In this document: piece by piece, positions 55,353 through 63,737 of the stretch
Numbering within the stretch: the stretch's first letter is position 1
Layout of the letters: each line of letters begins with the position of its first letter
Origin: Planomicrobium stackebrandtii
GTDB lineage: Bacteria; Bacillota; Bacilli; Bacillales_A; Planococcaceae
NCBI RefSeq assembly: GCF_030814955.1
Contig: NZ_JAUSWB010000001.1
Coordinates: 186,001 to 250,000 of the forward strand
Direction of reading: 5' to 3'
DNA: 64,000 bases
Position numbers and translations under genes: made by a program
Notes under the pieces: model-generated
Told to the model about the DNA's origin: nothing
What the model saw: the letters and a program-made list of their open reading frames with translations, nothing else
The model's database searches: none

Positions 55353-55387
55353 GATATGTAAACTTATCTTCTGTGTAAGTTACATTT
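55353..55387 (+). repeat. Degenerate copy 5 of the 32-nt repeat
   Basis: Left part ATGTAAACTTA and right arm TAAGTTACATTT (11/12), with a 9-nt loop. The rest of 55080-55426 has no supported gene. Confidence 0.6.
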
Positions 55388-55426
55388 TCACTTTTCGGTT
55401 TTAAGTCTAAATCTAATTTTTCTCTT

Positions 55427-55475
55427 AAAAAAGCTTTTCCTGAGAAGATTTATATCATCTAAGGAAAAGCAGGCA
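55427..55475 (-). terminator. Terminator of the DUF6440 gene
   Basis: GCTTTTCCT pairs with AGGAAAAGC; TTTTTT follows on the minus strand. Confidence 0.65.
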
Positions 55476-55497
55476 GTTATATTAGAATCTATTATGA

Positions 55498-55689
55498 TTA
55501 TTCGTCTACAACGACTTGTCCATTCTTGTCTAATAAAGGTGTAATACCACTACCTGAACCAACCCATGATTGAAGATAATTTACACCAGTAAAGCGATCG
55601 ACTAAAATTACTATTCTGCCAAGTGTAGGTACATTTTCTGACGATTTTATATAAAAACGTTGATCTTCTTCTTTTTTATTCCCGAACAT
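55498..55689 (-). CDS. DUF6440 family protein
   Basis: 63-residue protein: a charged start MFGNKKEEDQRF, then IVILVDRFTGVNYL and GSGSGITPLLDKNG, the conserved DUF6440 segments. Family function unknown; often near mobile or phage DNA. SD AAAAGGAGTGG. Own terminator. Confidence 0.8.
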   Translation of the reverse strand: MFGNKKEEDQRFYIKSSENVPTLGRIVILVDRFTGVNYLQSWVGSGSGITPLLDKNGQVVVDE

Positions 55690-55944
55690 AGTTCCACTCC
55701 TTTTAAACTATTTCACTCTCTGTATATACGGTTGAAATGTCTTCAGGTTTCATCACTCATAAGATGCGAAACTGACTTTTTTATAAACAAATTTCATTTA
55801 GTATTCACTATATAGGCAGCTAATTGCAGCTGAATTCACTTTCTCATAAAAATTCAATTCGCCGTTTCACATGAACTTTTACAAACAACTATATGAAAAA
55901 GTAAAAACTAGAATATATTCAGAGATGAGGCACGAAGTTTGCAC
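55690..55944. other. Gene-free stretch
   Basis: About 255 bp, A+T-rich, with no supported gene; marks the right edge of the repeat-bearing region. Confidence 0.45.
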
Positions 55945-55975
55945 AAAAAAAGTTCCGGTTTAATCTCCGGAACCT
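55945..55975 (-). terminator. Terminator of the aldo/keto reductase gene
   Basis: GTTCCGG/CCGGAAC hairpin flanked by AAAA/CTT. Confidence 0.75.
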
Positions 55976-55999
55976 TCTCTTCGTCCTTATGTGAATAGT

Positions 56000-56986
56000 T
56001 TACTTTCCTGGCAGAATAGCTTTAGAAGAAACAAGCCCCTTCTCAATCAGCTCTTCCCAAAAAGCAGCCGGAATCGTTGCCTGCAATGCCTGCAAGTCTT
56101 CCTTAATGCGATCGGGTCTTGTCGAACCGGTTACTACCGCCTTAACAGCGGGATGGGCTGTAGAAAACTGAAGCGCTGCATCTTTCAGATTCACGCCATG
56201 ATTTTGTGCCACATCATTGAACCGCTCGACTCTCTTTTTGATGTCCGGCGTTATTTCTTTGTAATCGAAATGGTCTCCGCCTAACAATGCCCCCGAGTTA
56301 AACGCCGATCCGATCACGAGTCCGCCGCCTTTTTCCTGTGCGAGCGGCATCATCCGCTCGAGTGCACGCTCGTGCTGAAGCAAGGTATATTGGGTAGCTG
56401 ACAAGCTCAGGTCCGGATGTGCTTCCTCAAGTTCTAGTGCCACTTCAATCGGCGTGGTCGTATTGACTCCAAGTCCCCAAGCTTTGATGATTCCCTCATC
56501 TCTAAGGCGATCCAGCACTTTAAAAGCACCTTTACGTGCTTCATCAAATTTCGTCACCCATTCATCACCCAAAAAGTCTGGTGAGATGTCATGCACATAG
56601 ACCATATCCAACCGGTCTGTTTTCAGACGCTTCAGGCTATCTTCAATCGAACGGAGTGTTCCATCCTCTGTGTAATCTGTTAGAATCTTGTTTTTGCGCC
56701 CAAATTCAAACAGCCCTTCTTTTTCTTCCTGTTCGTCCAGCACAATACGGCCGACTTTTGAGCTCAACAAATACTCGTCACGATTATAAGAAGGCAAAAT
56801 TTCACCAAGCCTCATTTCAGCCAAGCCTGCCCCGTAAAACGGCGCCGTATCGAAATAGCGGATTCCTTCGTCCCAAGCAGACTGGATCGTCTGCATCGCT
56901 TCGTCTTCTGGAACTTCTCTGAACATATTGCCAAGCGGCGCTGTGCCGAGTCCCAGTTTGTTTTTTATGGTTAGTTCGTTTCTCAT
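56000..56986 (-). CDS. Aldo/keto reductase (D-threo-aldose 1-dehydrogenase-like)
   Basis: 328-residue NAD(P)H-dependent reductase. The catalytic region YFDTAPFYGAGLAEMRLGEIL (Asp, Tyr), Lys in LLSSKVGR and His in VYVHDIS are present, as is GSTRPDRIKEDL for cofactor. The group includes galactose/fucose dehydrogenases and pyridoxal reductases. SD AGAGGTG. Monocistronic. Confidence 0.9.
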   Translation of the reverse strand: MRNELTIKNKLGLGTAPLGNMFREVPEDEAMQTIQSAWDEGIRYFDTAPFYGAGLAEMRLGEILPSYNRDEYLLSSKVGRIVLDEQEEKEGLFEFGRKNKILTDYTEDGTLRSIEDSLKRLKTDRLDMVYVHDISPDFLGDEWVTKFDEARKGAFKVLDRLRDEGIIKAWGLGVNTTTPIEVALELEEAHPDLSLSATQYTLLQHERALERMMPLAQEKGGGLVIGSAFNSGALLGGDHFDYKEITPDIKKRVERFNDVAQNHGVNLKDAALQFSTAHPAVKAVVTGSTRPDRIKEDLQALQATIPAAFWEELIEKGLVSSKAILPGK

Positions 56987-57090
56987 TAATGGACACCTCT
57001 TTTGGAAATAGATTTAGTAAATACATATATTAGTGTCTACCCGCTTGAAAATCGGATAAACTGGGACAGGGCTCTTGCACTTCAAATTAA

Positions 57091-57117
57091 AAAAGCCCTT
57101 ATAAAGGGACTTTTTTT
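57091..57117. terminator. Terminator after the AHSA1 gene
   Basis: AAAAGCCCTT pairs with AAGGGACTTTTTTT (one mismatch). Confidence 0.6.
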
Positions 57118-57159
57118 GATAGGCTCACTGGGTCATTTTTACAATGCAACAGCTCCACA

Positions 57160-58017
57160 TTATCGAGCCAAGTTTTTCAAAATGTTTTGCCACCCTTGGC
57201 GCTGAAGGTGCAGATTGTTTAGCTGTTCCGCTTCAAAGCGTTCTTCAATCAAGCAGCCATAAGGCTTTTCAAAGAGATTGATACGGACCTTGCGCCCATC
57301 ACCCAACTCAAAATACAATCGCTTTGCAGCTTCTATTTCCGTATAAGTGCCCCAAAAATCAAAAGACTCACTGCCGTCCTTAGCAGCCATTTCGTAGTGA
57401 AATTCGCCTCCAATCACTAAATTATTTTCAGCGTTTGGACAATGCCAATCATCACTGGCATAATTCCAAGACATTATATTTTCAGGCGTGACAAGCTTTT
57501 CCCAAATCACCTCGGGACGATTGCGCGACTTTTCGCGAAGGGTTATGACCTTCCCCACGCTTCCACTGTTTTCAAGTCGAATCGCCATAAGGTCAAAAGA
57601 TTTTTCCCAGTTCCCTTTAAACTCTTCGGCTTGTTCCTCTGGCACATCTTGCTCAACTTCAAAGATGCACGTCCCATCTTCCTTCGGGATAAATCTATAA
57701 TTCTCAAAGGCTGGTGACCATCCCCGAGCCAATGGCGAATCATAGTCATTGACTCCATTCATCACCATGCCCACGTGCCTGATCGAAATAAACTCCGGCC
57801 ATTGGCTTTCTGCAATTTCTGATAGCATCCCGCTTTCTTTCCCATCTTTATCTTCTACGACAAAACGAATGGGGCTGCCCTTAGTCCAATCCCCTTTAAA
57901 CTCCGAGCCTTTAGAGAAAGTTTCTGTCCAAAAACGATAATGATCCGGATCAACCACAAGTTCCCAAAGCAATTCTGGACCGACCTTAAAAGTCCTTTCA
58001 AGGTGAATTCTAATCAT
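57160..58017 (-). CDS. Tandem SRPBCC / AHSA1-like protein
   Basis: 285 residues made of two SRPBCC ligand-binding domains. The first half begins IHLERTFKVGPELLWELVVDP; the second, from about 150, contains NRPEVIWEKLVTPENIMSWN and GGEFHYEMAAKDGSESFDFWGTY, the AHSA1 pattern. Bacterial members bind hydrophobic ligands or act in toxin or lipid metabolism; no ligand is predictable. ATG 58017 follows GAAGGGAG; the longer frame lacks an SD. Confidence 0.8.
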   Translation of the reverse strand: MIRIHLERTFKVGPELLWELVVDPDHYRFWTETFSKGSEFKGDWTKGSPIRFVVEDKDGKESGMLSEIAESQWPEFISIRHVGMVMNGVNDYDSPLARGWSPAFENYRFIPKEDGTCIFEVEQDVPEEQAEEFKGNWEKSFDLMAIRLENSGSVGKVITLREKSRNRPEVIWEKLVTPENIMSWNYASDDWHCPNAENNLVIGGEFHYEMAAKDGSESFDFWGTYTEIEAAKRLYFELGDGRKVRINLFEKPYGCLIEERFEAEQLNNLHLQRQGWQNILKNLAR

Positions 58018-58268
58018 GATTTTCTCCCTTCTTTTCCGTGATGGTCGCAATGGTTTCTGATTGAACGCCGAATGACCCACAATACTCGGCACAAAATTTT
58101 GAAAAATGAAGCATTTGGTAGTTATTTTTATGCTAAAAAACGCTTGTCCGATGTCATTCCTTATACTTAATTATACTACGAAGAAAATATAAATTACAGA
58201 CTACTATTCCCAGAATTCCTGCCCTATACTGTTACATACAACGAGAAGAATAGAGGAGGAAATTCAGG

Positions 58269-58685
58269 ATGAATGACAATAAGGAAGTGTTGGACAAGGG
58301 TCCTTTCTTTCATGGAACAAAAGCAAAATTAAACATTGGAGATTTTCTGGAAGCGCATTATGTATCCAATTACCAGGACAAAAAATCCAATTACATTTAC
58401 TTCACGGCAACCTTGGAGGCGGCCAAATGGGGTGCTGAACTGGCTGCATCCGATGCAACAGAAAGAATCTATGTTGTAGAACCAACAGGTGATTTTGAAA
58501 ATGATCCGAACTTAACCGACAAAAGATTTCCTGGAAACCCAACTCGCTCCTACAGGTCCAAATCACCGCTGAAGATCATCGCAGAACTGGGTTCCTGGGA
58601 AAGGCATTCCAATGAAGAAATCAATCACATGCTTACATCTTTAAAGGTAATGCGTCAACAAGGGAAGGCTATTATACTTGATTGA
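58269..58685 (+). CDS. arr: Rifampin ADP-ribosyltransferase
   Basis: 138-residue Arr enzyme, which uses NAD to ADP-ribosylate rifamycins and inactivate them. Conserved residues are seen in GPFFHGTKAKLNIGD (H15), YIYFTATLEAAKWGAELA, YVVEPTGDFENDPNLTDKRF and PTRSYRSKSPLKI. Chromosomal Arr homologues are common in environmental Gram-positives, so this need not be acquired resistance. Strong SD GAGGAGG. No integron or transposon is seen beside it. Confidence 0.93.
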   Translation: MNDNKEVLDKGPFFHGTKAKLNIGDFLEAHYVSNYQDKKSNYIYFTATLEAAKWGAELAASDATERIYVVEPTGDFENDPNLTDKRFPGNPTRSYRSKSPLKIIAELGSWERHSNEEINHMLTSLKVMRQQGKAIILD

Positions 58686-58720
58686 ACTTTTTAAAAGAAT
58701 GAAAAAATCAGGTAAACAAA

Positions 58721-58756
58721 ACAGGTCGAAGATTCTTAAGAGAATCCTCGACCTGT
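58721..58756. terminator. Bidirectional terminator between arr and glpQ
   Basis: ACAGGTCGA/TCGACCTGT outer stem with GATTCT/AGAATC inner stem. Confidence 0.8.
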
Positions 58757-58772
58757 CTTTCCCACTAAGGAA

Positions 58773-59633
58773 TTATGAATTTTTTACAGGATGATGATAA
58801 ACATGTTCCGGATAATCGGTAATGATGCCATCAACATTTAAATTAAATAACCGTAAAGCCTGTTCTTGTGACCGTGAAGTATAAGGAAAGATATCCATTC
58901 CCGCTTCATGAACATCAGTAACCAGCTCATCCGTTACAATGCTCATCGTGGGATTGAAATAATCGGCGTAGGACGCAAATTGGGCTAATTGTTCTTCCGT
59001 TACATCCGCCCAACCCCCTCCCGTCAGAACTCCATGAGAAAGATTCGGTAAAAGCTCTTTCGATTTTTTCATGGATTCGTGATTGAAGGATTGGATGATG
59101 ATTTTATTATTATTCGGTGTAGCCATATTTCGTTCGATCAAAGCATTCGCGATCTTCTCTTCCACTCCCGGATAAAGTTCTGGGGCCTTCAACTCGATTA
59201 ATATCCCAACTTTTCCTCGAAACTCATCTACTACTTCCTCGAAAGTTGGAACCCTCTCACCCGTAAAGTTTTCACTGAACCAGCTGCCAGCATCAAGTTG
59301 CCTAATCTCTTCTAATGTTAAGTCACCCACTTTGCCGGTTCCATCAGTAGTACGATCTACAGTGGTATCGTGGATAACAACTAGCTCGCCGTCTTTCGTC
59401 ATTTGAACATCGATTTCAATATAGTCCGACTTCATTTCAAATCCTTTGTGGAATGCCTCCATCGTATTTTCGGGTGCATGTCCAGAAGCTCCACGATGTG
59501 CGATGTTCACCATTTTTTGCTGTTCCTGTTTTGATATCACCTTGCCTGCTTCTCCCTGTTCGGCAGCAAATGCAGCTCCCGTAAAAGATGTCATTGCAAG
59601 GCTTGCTGCTAATATAGTCATCATCCGTTTCAA
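58773..59633 (-). CDS. glpQ: Secreted glycerophosphodiester phosphodiesterase
   Basis: 286-residue enzyme that splits glycerophosphodiesters (or teichoic-acid ends) into glycerol-3-phosphate and alcohol. Signal peptide MKRMMTILAASLAMTSFTGAAFA, cleaved after AFA. The catalytic site is HRGASGHAPENT (H and E), EIDVQ and HDTTVDRTT. The start is an ATT-adjacent TTG or ATG: the annotated frame opens at 59633 and the SD is GGGAG. The upstream PhoP-box-like promoter suggests phosphate-starvation control, as for B. subtilis glpQ. Confidence 0.93.
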   Translation of the reverse strand: MKRMMTILAASLAMTSFTGAAFAAEQGEAGKVISKQEQQKMVNIAHRGASGHAPENTMEAFHKGFEMKSDYIEIDVQMTKDGELVVIHDTTVDRTTDGTGKVGDLTLEEIRQLDAGSWFSENFTGERVPTFEEVVDEFRGKVGILIELKAPELYPGVEEKIANALIERNMATPNNNKIIIQSFNHESMKKSKELLPNLSHGVLTGGGWADVTEEQLAQFASYADYFNPTMSIVTDELVTDVHEAGMDIFPYTSRSQEQALRLFNLNVDGIITDYPEHVYHHPVKNS

Positions 59634-59676
59634 ATAATCACTCCCTATGTATTTGATAACTCAAGCATAAGCAATG

Positions 59677-59727
59677 AATATATGGTAGGTGTTAATAGAG
59701 CATGAAGTAAGGTTAAGAAAATGTAAA
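59677..59727 (-). promoter_or_regulatory. PhoP-box-like promoter of glpQ
   Basis: On the minus strand, TTTACA, TTAACC, TTCATG and TTAACA start at 11-, 10- and 11-nt intervals and are followed seven bases later by TATATT. This is the usual four-repeat PhoP box plus -10. Confidence 0.65.
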
Positions 59728-60055
59728 TTAACGGAAATATATTTTTAATTACTTAAATTTTCCATGTCATTTTTTATTTCGGACAACGATTTAACTAAAA
59801 AAAGTTTTATTGAAGTTTTCATGCTCTTCTATGGATACATCACCCCTTTAGATCATCGGTAAAATAAAATCCAATCAGAACTCGTTCAAATGCTTTTCAC
59901 TGTGCAAAACTACGTTAACAACAGAGGCTTAAAAATTAAAGTGGCTTCTACTCTAAAGTGACAGGCACTTAAATTGAAATCGGCAGAAAAAAGCCGCCCA
60001 TTTTGTGGACGGCTGATAGTTTCATCTACATGGCAAAAGATTCACTGATAATTTT
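59728..60055. other. Gene-free stretch between glpQ and the BASS gene
   Basis: No supported gene. A weak hairpin near 59986-60014 (AGCCGCCCA/TGGACGGCT) may end the BASS transcript. Confidence 0.45.
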
Positions 60056-61039
60056 TCAAGCTTTCCAAGGTTTCACATCAGGAACCCTTTCCACATTAGT
60101 CTCCTTATTCCCAACAGCTGGCTTTTTCGACCAGATCGTCGCAAGAATCGGTCCGGAAATATTATGCCAAATCGCACCCCACACGCTCGGCAATGCCGCA
60201 AGCGGGCTGAAATGGGCAGTGGCCAGTGCAACGCCAAGTCCAGAATTTTGCATACCCACTTCGAGTGAAATGGCACGGCGGTCGGTTTCATTGAGCCCCA
60301 TTGCCATAGCCGTCAAATAGCCAAGCACTAAGCCAAAACTATTATGTAAAAATACAGCGAAGAACACGATGAATCCTGAACTGATGACGTTTTGCGCATT
60401 GGCAGCTGTCACTGCTGAGACAATGATCAAGATGGCGACAACGGAAATGAGCGGCACGACGGAAATACTTTTTGCGACCACTTTTGGTAAGATTCGCTGG
60501 ACCAGAAAACCGAGTGCAATCGGAATGATGATCACCTGGATGATCGACATGAACATATCGACCGGGTTTACCGGAAGCCATTGACCGGCCAAGAGCAGCA
60601 GCAGTAAAGGCGTCATAATCGGTGCCATCAACGTTGATAAAGACGTCATCGCAACAGACAGCGCCAGATTTCCTTTCGCGAGATACACCATGACATTCGA
60701 TGCTGTACCTCCAGGAACGCAGCCAAGAAGCACGAGGCCAGCTGCCAGTTCAGGCGGCAATTTCAGCAAATAGGCGATGCCAAACGCTGCAAGCGGCATG
60801 ATCAAAAATTGCGCCGCCACGCCGATAACCACCGGAAGCGGATTTTTAAAGATGATTTTGAAATCTACGGGTTTCAGCGTCAGTCCCATTCCAAACATGA
60901 CGACACCGAGAAGAATCGTAATATATGCACCGAACCCGATGAATGCTTCAGGCAGGAAAAAAGCAAGCAGTGCGGCGAGGATGACCCAGACCGCAAAGTA
61001 TTTTCCGGCGATGGCACTTAATGACTGCAGTATTTTCAT
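60056..61039 (-). CDS. BASS-family (bile acid:Na+ symporter-like) transporter
   Basis: 327-residue, roughly ten-helix transporter. GCVPGGTASNVMVYLAKG and EVGMQNSGLGVALA are the BASS motifs, including the Na+-site segment. Plant BASS6 moves glycolate and BASS2 moves pyruvate. Because this gene overlaps a 2-hydroxyacid dehydrogenase gene by 4 bp, glycolate, lactate or a similar acid is the likely cargo; this is inferred. Confidence 0.87.
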   Translation of the reverse strand: MKILQSLSAIAGKYFAVWVILAALLAFFLPEAFIGFGAYITILLGVVMFGMGLTLKPVDFKIIFKNPLPVVIGVAAQFLIMPLAAFGIAYLLKLPPELAAGLVLLGCVPGGTASNVMVYLAKGNLALSVAMTSLSTLMAPIMTPLLLLLLAGQWLPVNPVDMFMSIIQVIIIPIALGFLVQRILPKVVAKSISVVPLISVVAILIIVSAVTAANAQNVISSGFIVFFAVFLHNSFGLVLGYLTAMAMGLNETDRRAISLEVGMQNSGLGVALATAHFSPLAALPSVWGAIWHNISGPILATIWSKKPAVGNKETNVERVPDVKPWKA

Positions 61040-62439
61040 TGGATTGGCTCCCTTTTTTCTACTTTGATGTTTTTACCTGGATTCAACAAGTTATCCGGAT
61101 CCAGTGCGGCTTTGATTTTTTCCATAACGGCCAAAGCAGCTCCGTGTTCCTGCTGCTGATATTTTTGCTTGCCGATGCCGACGCCGTGTTCTCCGGTACA
61201 TGTGCCGCCTCTTTCAAGAGCGTACACGACAATGCGTTCATTGAATTCCTGCGCCTTTGAAATTTCTTCCGGGTCGTTCATATCCATCATGATGAGCGCA
61301 TGGAAGTTGCCGTCTCCGACATGTCCGACGATGCCCCCCGGCAAATCGAGTGCCATCAGATTTTCCCGTGCATGTCCGACAGCTCCCGCCAGTTCAGAAA
61401 TCGGCAGGCACACATCGGTTACCATCATTTTTTTGCCTGGATGTCCATGGATATATGCGTAAGCCAATGTATGGCGCGCCTCCCATAGCCTGTTGCGTGC
61501 TGCGGTATCTGTTTCAAACGCCACTTCTTCACATGCATGCCCTTGAACAATTTCCTGCATAAAAGCTACATCCTGCTGCAATCCGGCTTCATTGCCATGA
61601 AACTCCAAGAACAGGGTAGGCATTTCCTTGTAAGCGGTATCATTGTATTTATTGACTTGCTTCATCGATTGCTCATCTACAAGTTCCACGCGGGCGATGG
61701 GAATGCCAGCCTGCAATATGGAGACGACTGCTTCCACAGCATCTTTTACCGTCGCAAATGAGGCACGGGCTGCTGTAATAAATTCAGGAATGCCATAGAC
61801 ACGAAGCGTCATTTCGGTAAAGCAGCCAAGCGTCCCTTCTGAACCGACAAACAATCCATTCAAATGAAGGCCGGATGAAGATTTTGCGGCTTTGTTTCCG
61901 GTATGGATGACGGTTCCGTCAGCCGTAACCACTTCCAAATCACGTACTTGGTCACGCATGACGCCGTATTTCACAGATGTAGTGCCGCTTGCGTTAGTGG
62001 CGGCCATTCCGCCGAGTGTCGCATCCGCTCCAGGGTCTACCGTGAAAAACAAACCGTACTTCTTCAATTCCTTGTTAAGCTGCGTCCGGGTAACTCCAGG
62101 CTGCACCGTCACCAGAAAATCTTCTTCAAAGACTCTAAGAACTTTGTTCATCAATGAAAAATCGATGGTGATGCCGCCTCTTTGCGGAATGACATGCCCT
62201 TCTAAACTGGAACCGAGTCCAAACGGCACGACAGGAACTTGGTATTGCGTTGAAATTTTCATAATAGCTGATACTTGTTCGGTCGTTTCCGGGAAAACGA
62301 CAATATCAGGCAATTCCATTTGATGATAAGATTCATCCTGGCCATGCAACTCTTTGACAGTTTCGTTGATGCTGATCTGATCTTCTCTCAATCCATTCTT
62401 CAAGCTTTCCAAAATAGTTTCCTGATTGGCGATTGCCAT
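61036..62439 (-). CDS. FAD-linked 2-hydroxyacid dehydrogenase (GlcD / D-lactate type)
   Basis: 467-residue flavoprotein oxidising D-lactate, glycolate or a related acid. The FAD pyrophosphate loop is VVPFGLGSSLEGH near 71, GADATLGGMAATNASGT follows, and the C-terminal domain has GHVGDGNFHAL and GEHGVGIGK with metal-binding histidines. Partner subunits GlcE/GlcF are absent, so it is closer to single-subunit D-lactate dehydrogenase. SD AGGAG. Operon with the BASS transporter, under a divergent GntR regulator. Confidence 0.9.
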   Translation of the reverse strand: MAIANQETILESLKNGLREDQISINETVKELHGQDESYHQMELPDIVVFPETTEQVSAIMKISTQYQVPVVPFGLGSSLEGHVIPQRGGITIDFSLMNKVLRVFEEDFLVTVQPGVTRTQLNKELKKYGLFFTVDPGADATLGGMAATNASGTTSVKYGVMRDQVRDLEVVTADGTVIHTGNKAAKSSSGLHLNGLFVGSEGTLGCFTEMTLRVYGIPEFITAARASFATVKDAVEAVVSILQAGIPIARVELVDEQSMKQVNKYNDTAYKEMPTLFLEFHGNEAGLQQDVAFMQEIVQGHACEEVAFETDTAARNRLWEARHTLAYAYIHGHPGKKMMVTDVCLPISELAGAVGHARENLMALDLPGGIVGHVGDGNFHALIMMDMNDPEEISKAQEFNERIVVYALERGGTCTGEHGVGIGKQKYQQQEHGAALAVMEKIKAALDPDNLLNPGKNIKVEKREPIQ

Positions 62440-62478
62440 GCTTTATCGCTCCTTCTTTATTTTTTCCGACTTGCTCTA

Positions 62479-62529
62479 AATTGGTCCTACCAATTAACCC
62501 AATTATACATAATAATCTGAAAAGCACAA
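62479..62529 (-). promoter_or_regulatory. Promoter and FadR-type operator of the hydroxyacid operon
   Basis: Promoter TTGTGC-N16-TATAAT on the minus strand (62502-62529). Just downstream lies the perfect palindrome AATTGGTCCTACCAATT (62479-62495). This matches the FadR-subfamily core TGGTnnnACCA and closely resembles LldR and PdhR operators, consistent with repression by the divergent GntR gene. Confidence 0.8.
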
Positions 62530-62613
62530 CTTCTATTTTCTTTGATTGCTTAATCGATTTTGTATTGATAAAGTTAAGCATAAAAAGCCACTGTGCGGGG
62601 AGAGTGATTGTTT

Positions 62614-63309
62614 TTGAATCCAAAGAAGCGAACGTATGAATTAATCGTAGAACAAATTAACATGCTCTGCCTCGAACAAAACTTGCAGCCTGGCGACCGG
62701 CTCCCTTCTGAACGCGATCTGGCCAGTTTGTTCGGTGTCAGCCGCACTTCTGTCAGAGAAGCATTAAAACGATTAGAAAGCAAAAACATATTAGAAATCC
62801 GTCAAGGCGGCGGGAGCTTTCTAGCTGTTTCTAAAAGAGATACACTCGGAAATGAGCTGCGCACCCACATTGATGAAACACACGCTCAATTGATCGACGA
62901 AATGCTCGAATTGCGCAGGGCATTCGAGGTGGAAGCCGCTTCCCTCGCCGCTAAACGGGCCACTTCAGAAAACCTTGAAGCCATAAAACACGTACTGACA
63001 CAAATGGCTGAAGCGACAGATGATCCGGAATTAGGCGTACAGGCAGATTTAGATTTTCACCTGCAAGTAGCCTATGCTACGAAAAACCAATTATTAATTG
63101 ACCTAATGGAAACACTTGCCAACCGGATGGAAGAAAATATCCGGGCGACCCGCAGACAGCGCTTTACCGACAGCAGTCGTCACCTAGACACCCTAAAAGA
63201 ACACGAAGAAATTTACTTGGCAATCGCAGGTGGCAACAGCGATTTGGCCAGACAGCTGATGGACAAGCATATTTCCAGAATTCGACTGGAGCTGTATAGA
63301 GCTACTTAG
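62614..63309 (+). CDS. GntR regulator, FadR subfamily (LldR/GlcC-like)
   Basis: 231-residue repressor. Winged helix about 5-70 (LQPGDRLPSERDLASLFGVSRTSVREALKRLE), then an all-helical FCD domain with metal ligands in DLDFHLQVA, KEHEEIY and DKHISRI. The start is probably TTG 62614, nine bases after GGGGAGAG; TTG 62608 is very close to the SD. Likely released from the operator by the 2-hydroxyacid used by the divergent operon. Confidence 0.9.
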   Translation: MNPKKRTYELIVEQINMLCLEQNLQPGDRLPSERDLASLFGVSRTSVREALKRLESKNILEIRQGGGSFLAVSKRDTLGNELRTHIDETHAQLIDEMLELRRAFEVEAASLAAKRATSENLEAIKHVLTQMAEATDDPELGVQADLDFHLQVAYATKNQLLIDLMETLANRMEENIRATRRQRFTDSSRHLDTLKEHEEIYLAIAGGNSDLARQLMDKHISRIRLELYRAT

Positions 63310-63370
63310 TGTGTGGATGATGAATATAGACTGCCTTATTTGGAAAGCATTCTGCTTTGTCTTTTATTCT

Positions 63371-63418
63371 AAAAACCACCGCCTTTGAAATTACGTAATT
63401 TCAGAGGCGGTGGTTTTT
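63371..63418 (+). terminator. Terminator of the GntR gene
   Basis: AAAAACCACCGCCT and its complement with an inner GAAATTAC/GTAATTTC stem. Confidence 0.85.
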
Positions 63419-63420
63419 AA

Positions 63421-63660
63421 TTACGGAATGTTTTTTTCAAAAATTCATTTGTAAGACTCGCCCGACTATATGCTGGCGAAAAAGTTGATGCTGAAACAGA
63501 TAATGGCGCAATTGATTTGACAAACATCGAGGCTGATATGACCATCCGCTCATCAAATGGCCGCATTGTTTTTACCGATGTATCGGGCAACTTGCAGGCC
63601 AAGAGCAATAACGCCCGCATCGAGTCACGCACCGACAATAGCCACATTGTAGTAAAATAA
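63421..63660 (+). pseudogene. 3' remnant of a DUF4097 gene
   Basis: Eighty open codons without any start codon, ending VDAETDNGAIDL, RSSNGRIVFTDVSGN, AKSNNARI and TDNSHIVVK, clearly the repeat pattern of DUF4097. It begins right after the upstream terminator and ends before another, so the 5' part has been deleted. A complete homologue is at 43185-44213; the sequences differ, so it is not a recent copy. Confidence 0.75.
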
Positions 63661-63670
63661 AAGCTAAAAC

Positions 63671-63706
63671 GCCCCAATGAAACCAAGTTTCATTGAAGCA
63701 TTTTTT
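63671..63706 (+). terminator. Terminator behind the DUF4097 remnant
   Basis: CAATGAAAC-CAA-GTTTCATTG followed by TTTTTT. Confidence 0.75.
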
Positions 63707-63737
63707 CTCTAAGAATGCATTGGCACACCAGTGAATA

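Noticed and set aside
53055-55387. The 32-nt repeats as a CRISPR array
   Set aside because: Intervals are 400-700 bp, contain genes and are irregular; no cas genes are nearby.
58269-58685. arr as part of a mobile resistance cassette
   Set aside because: No integron, attC site or insertion sequence beside it; composition is like the neighbours.
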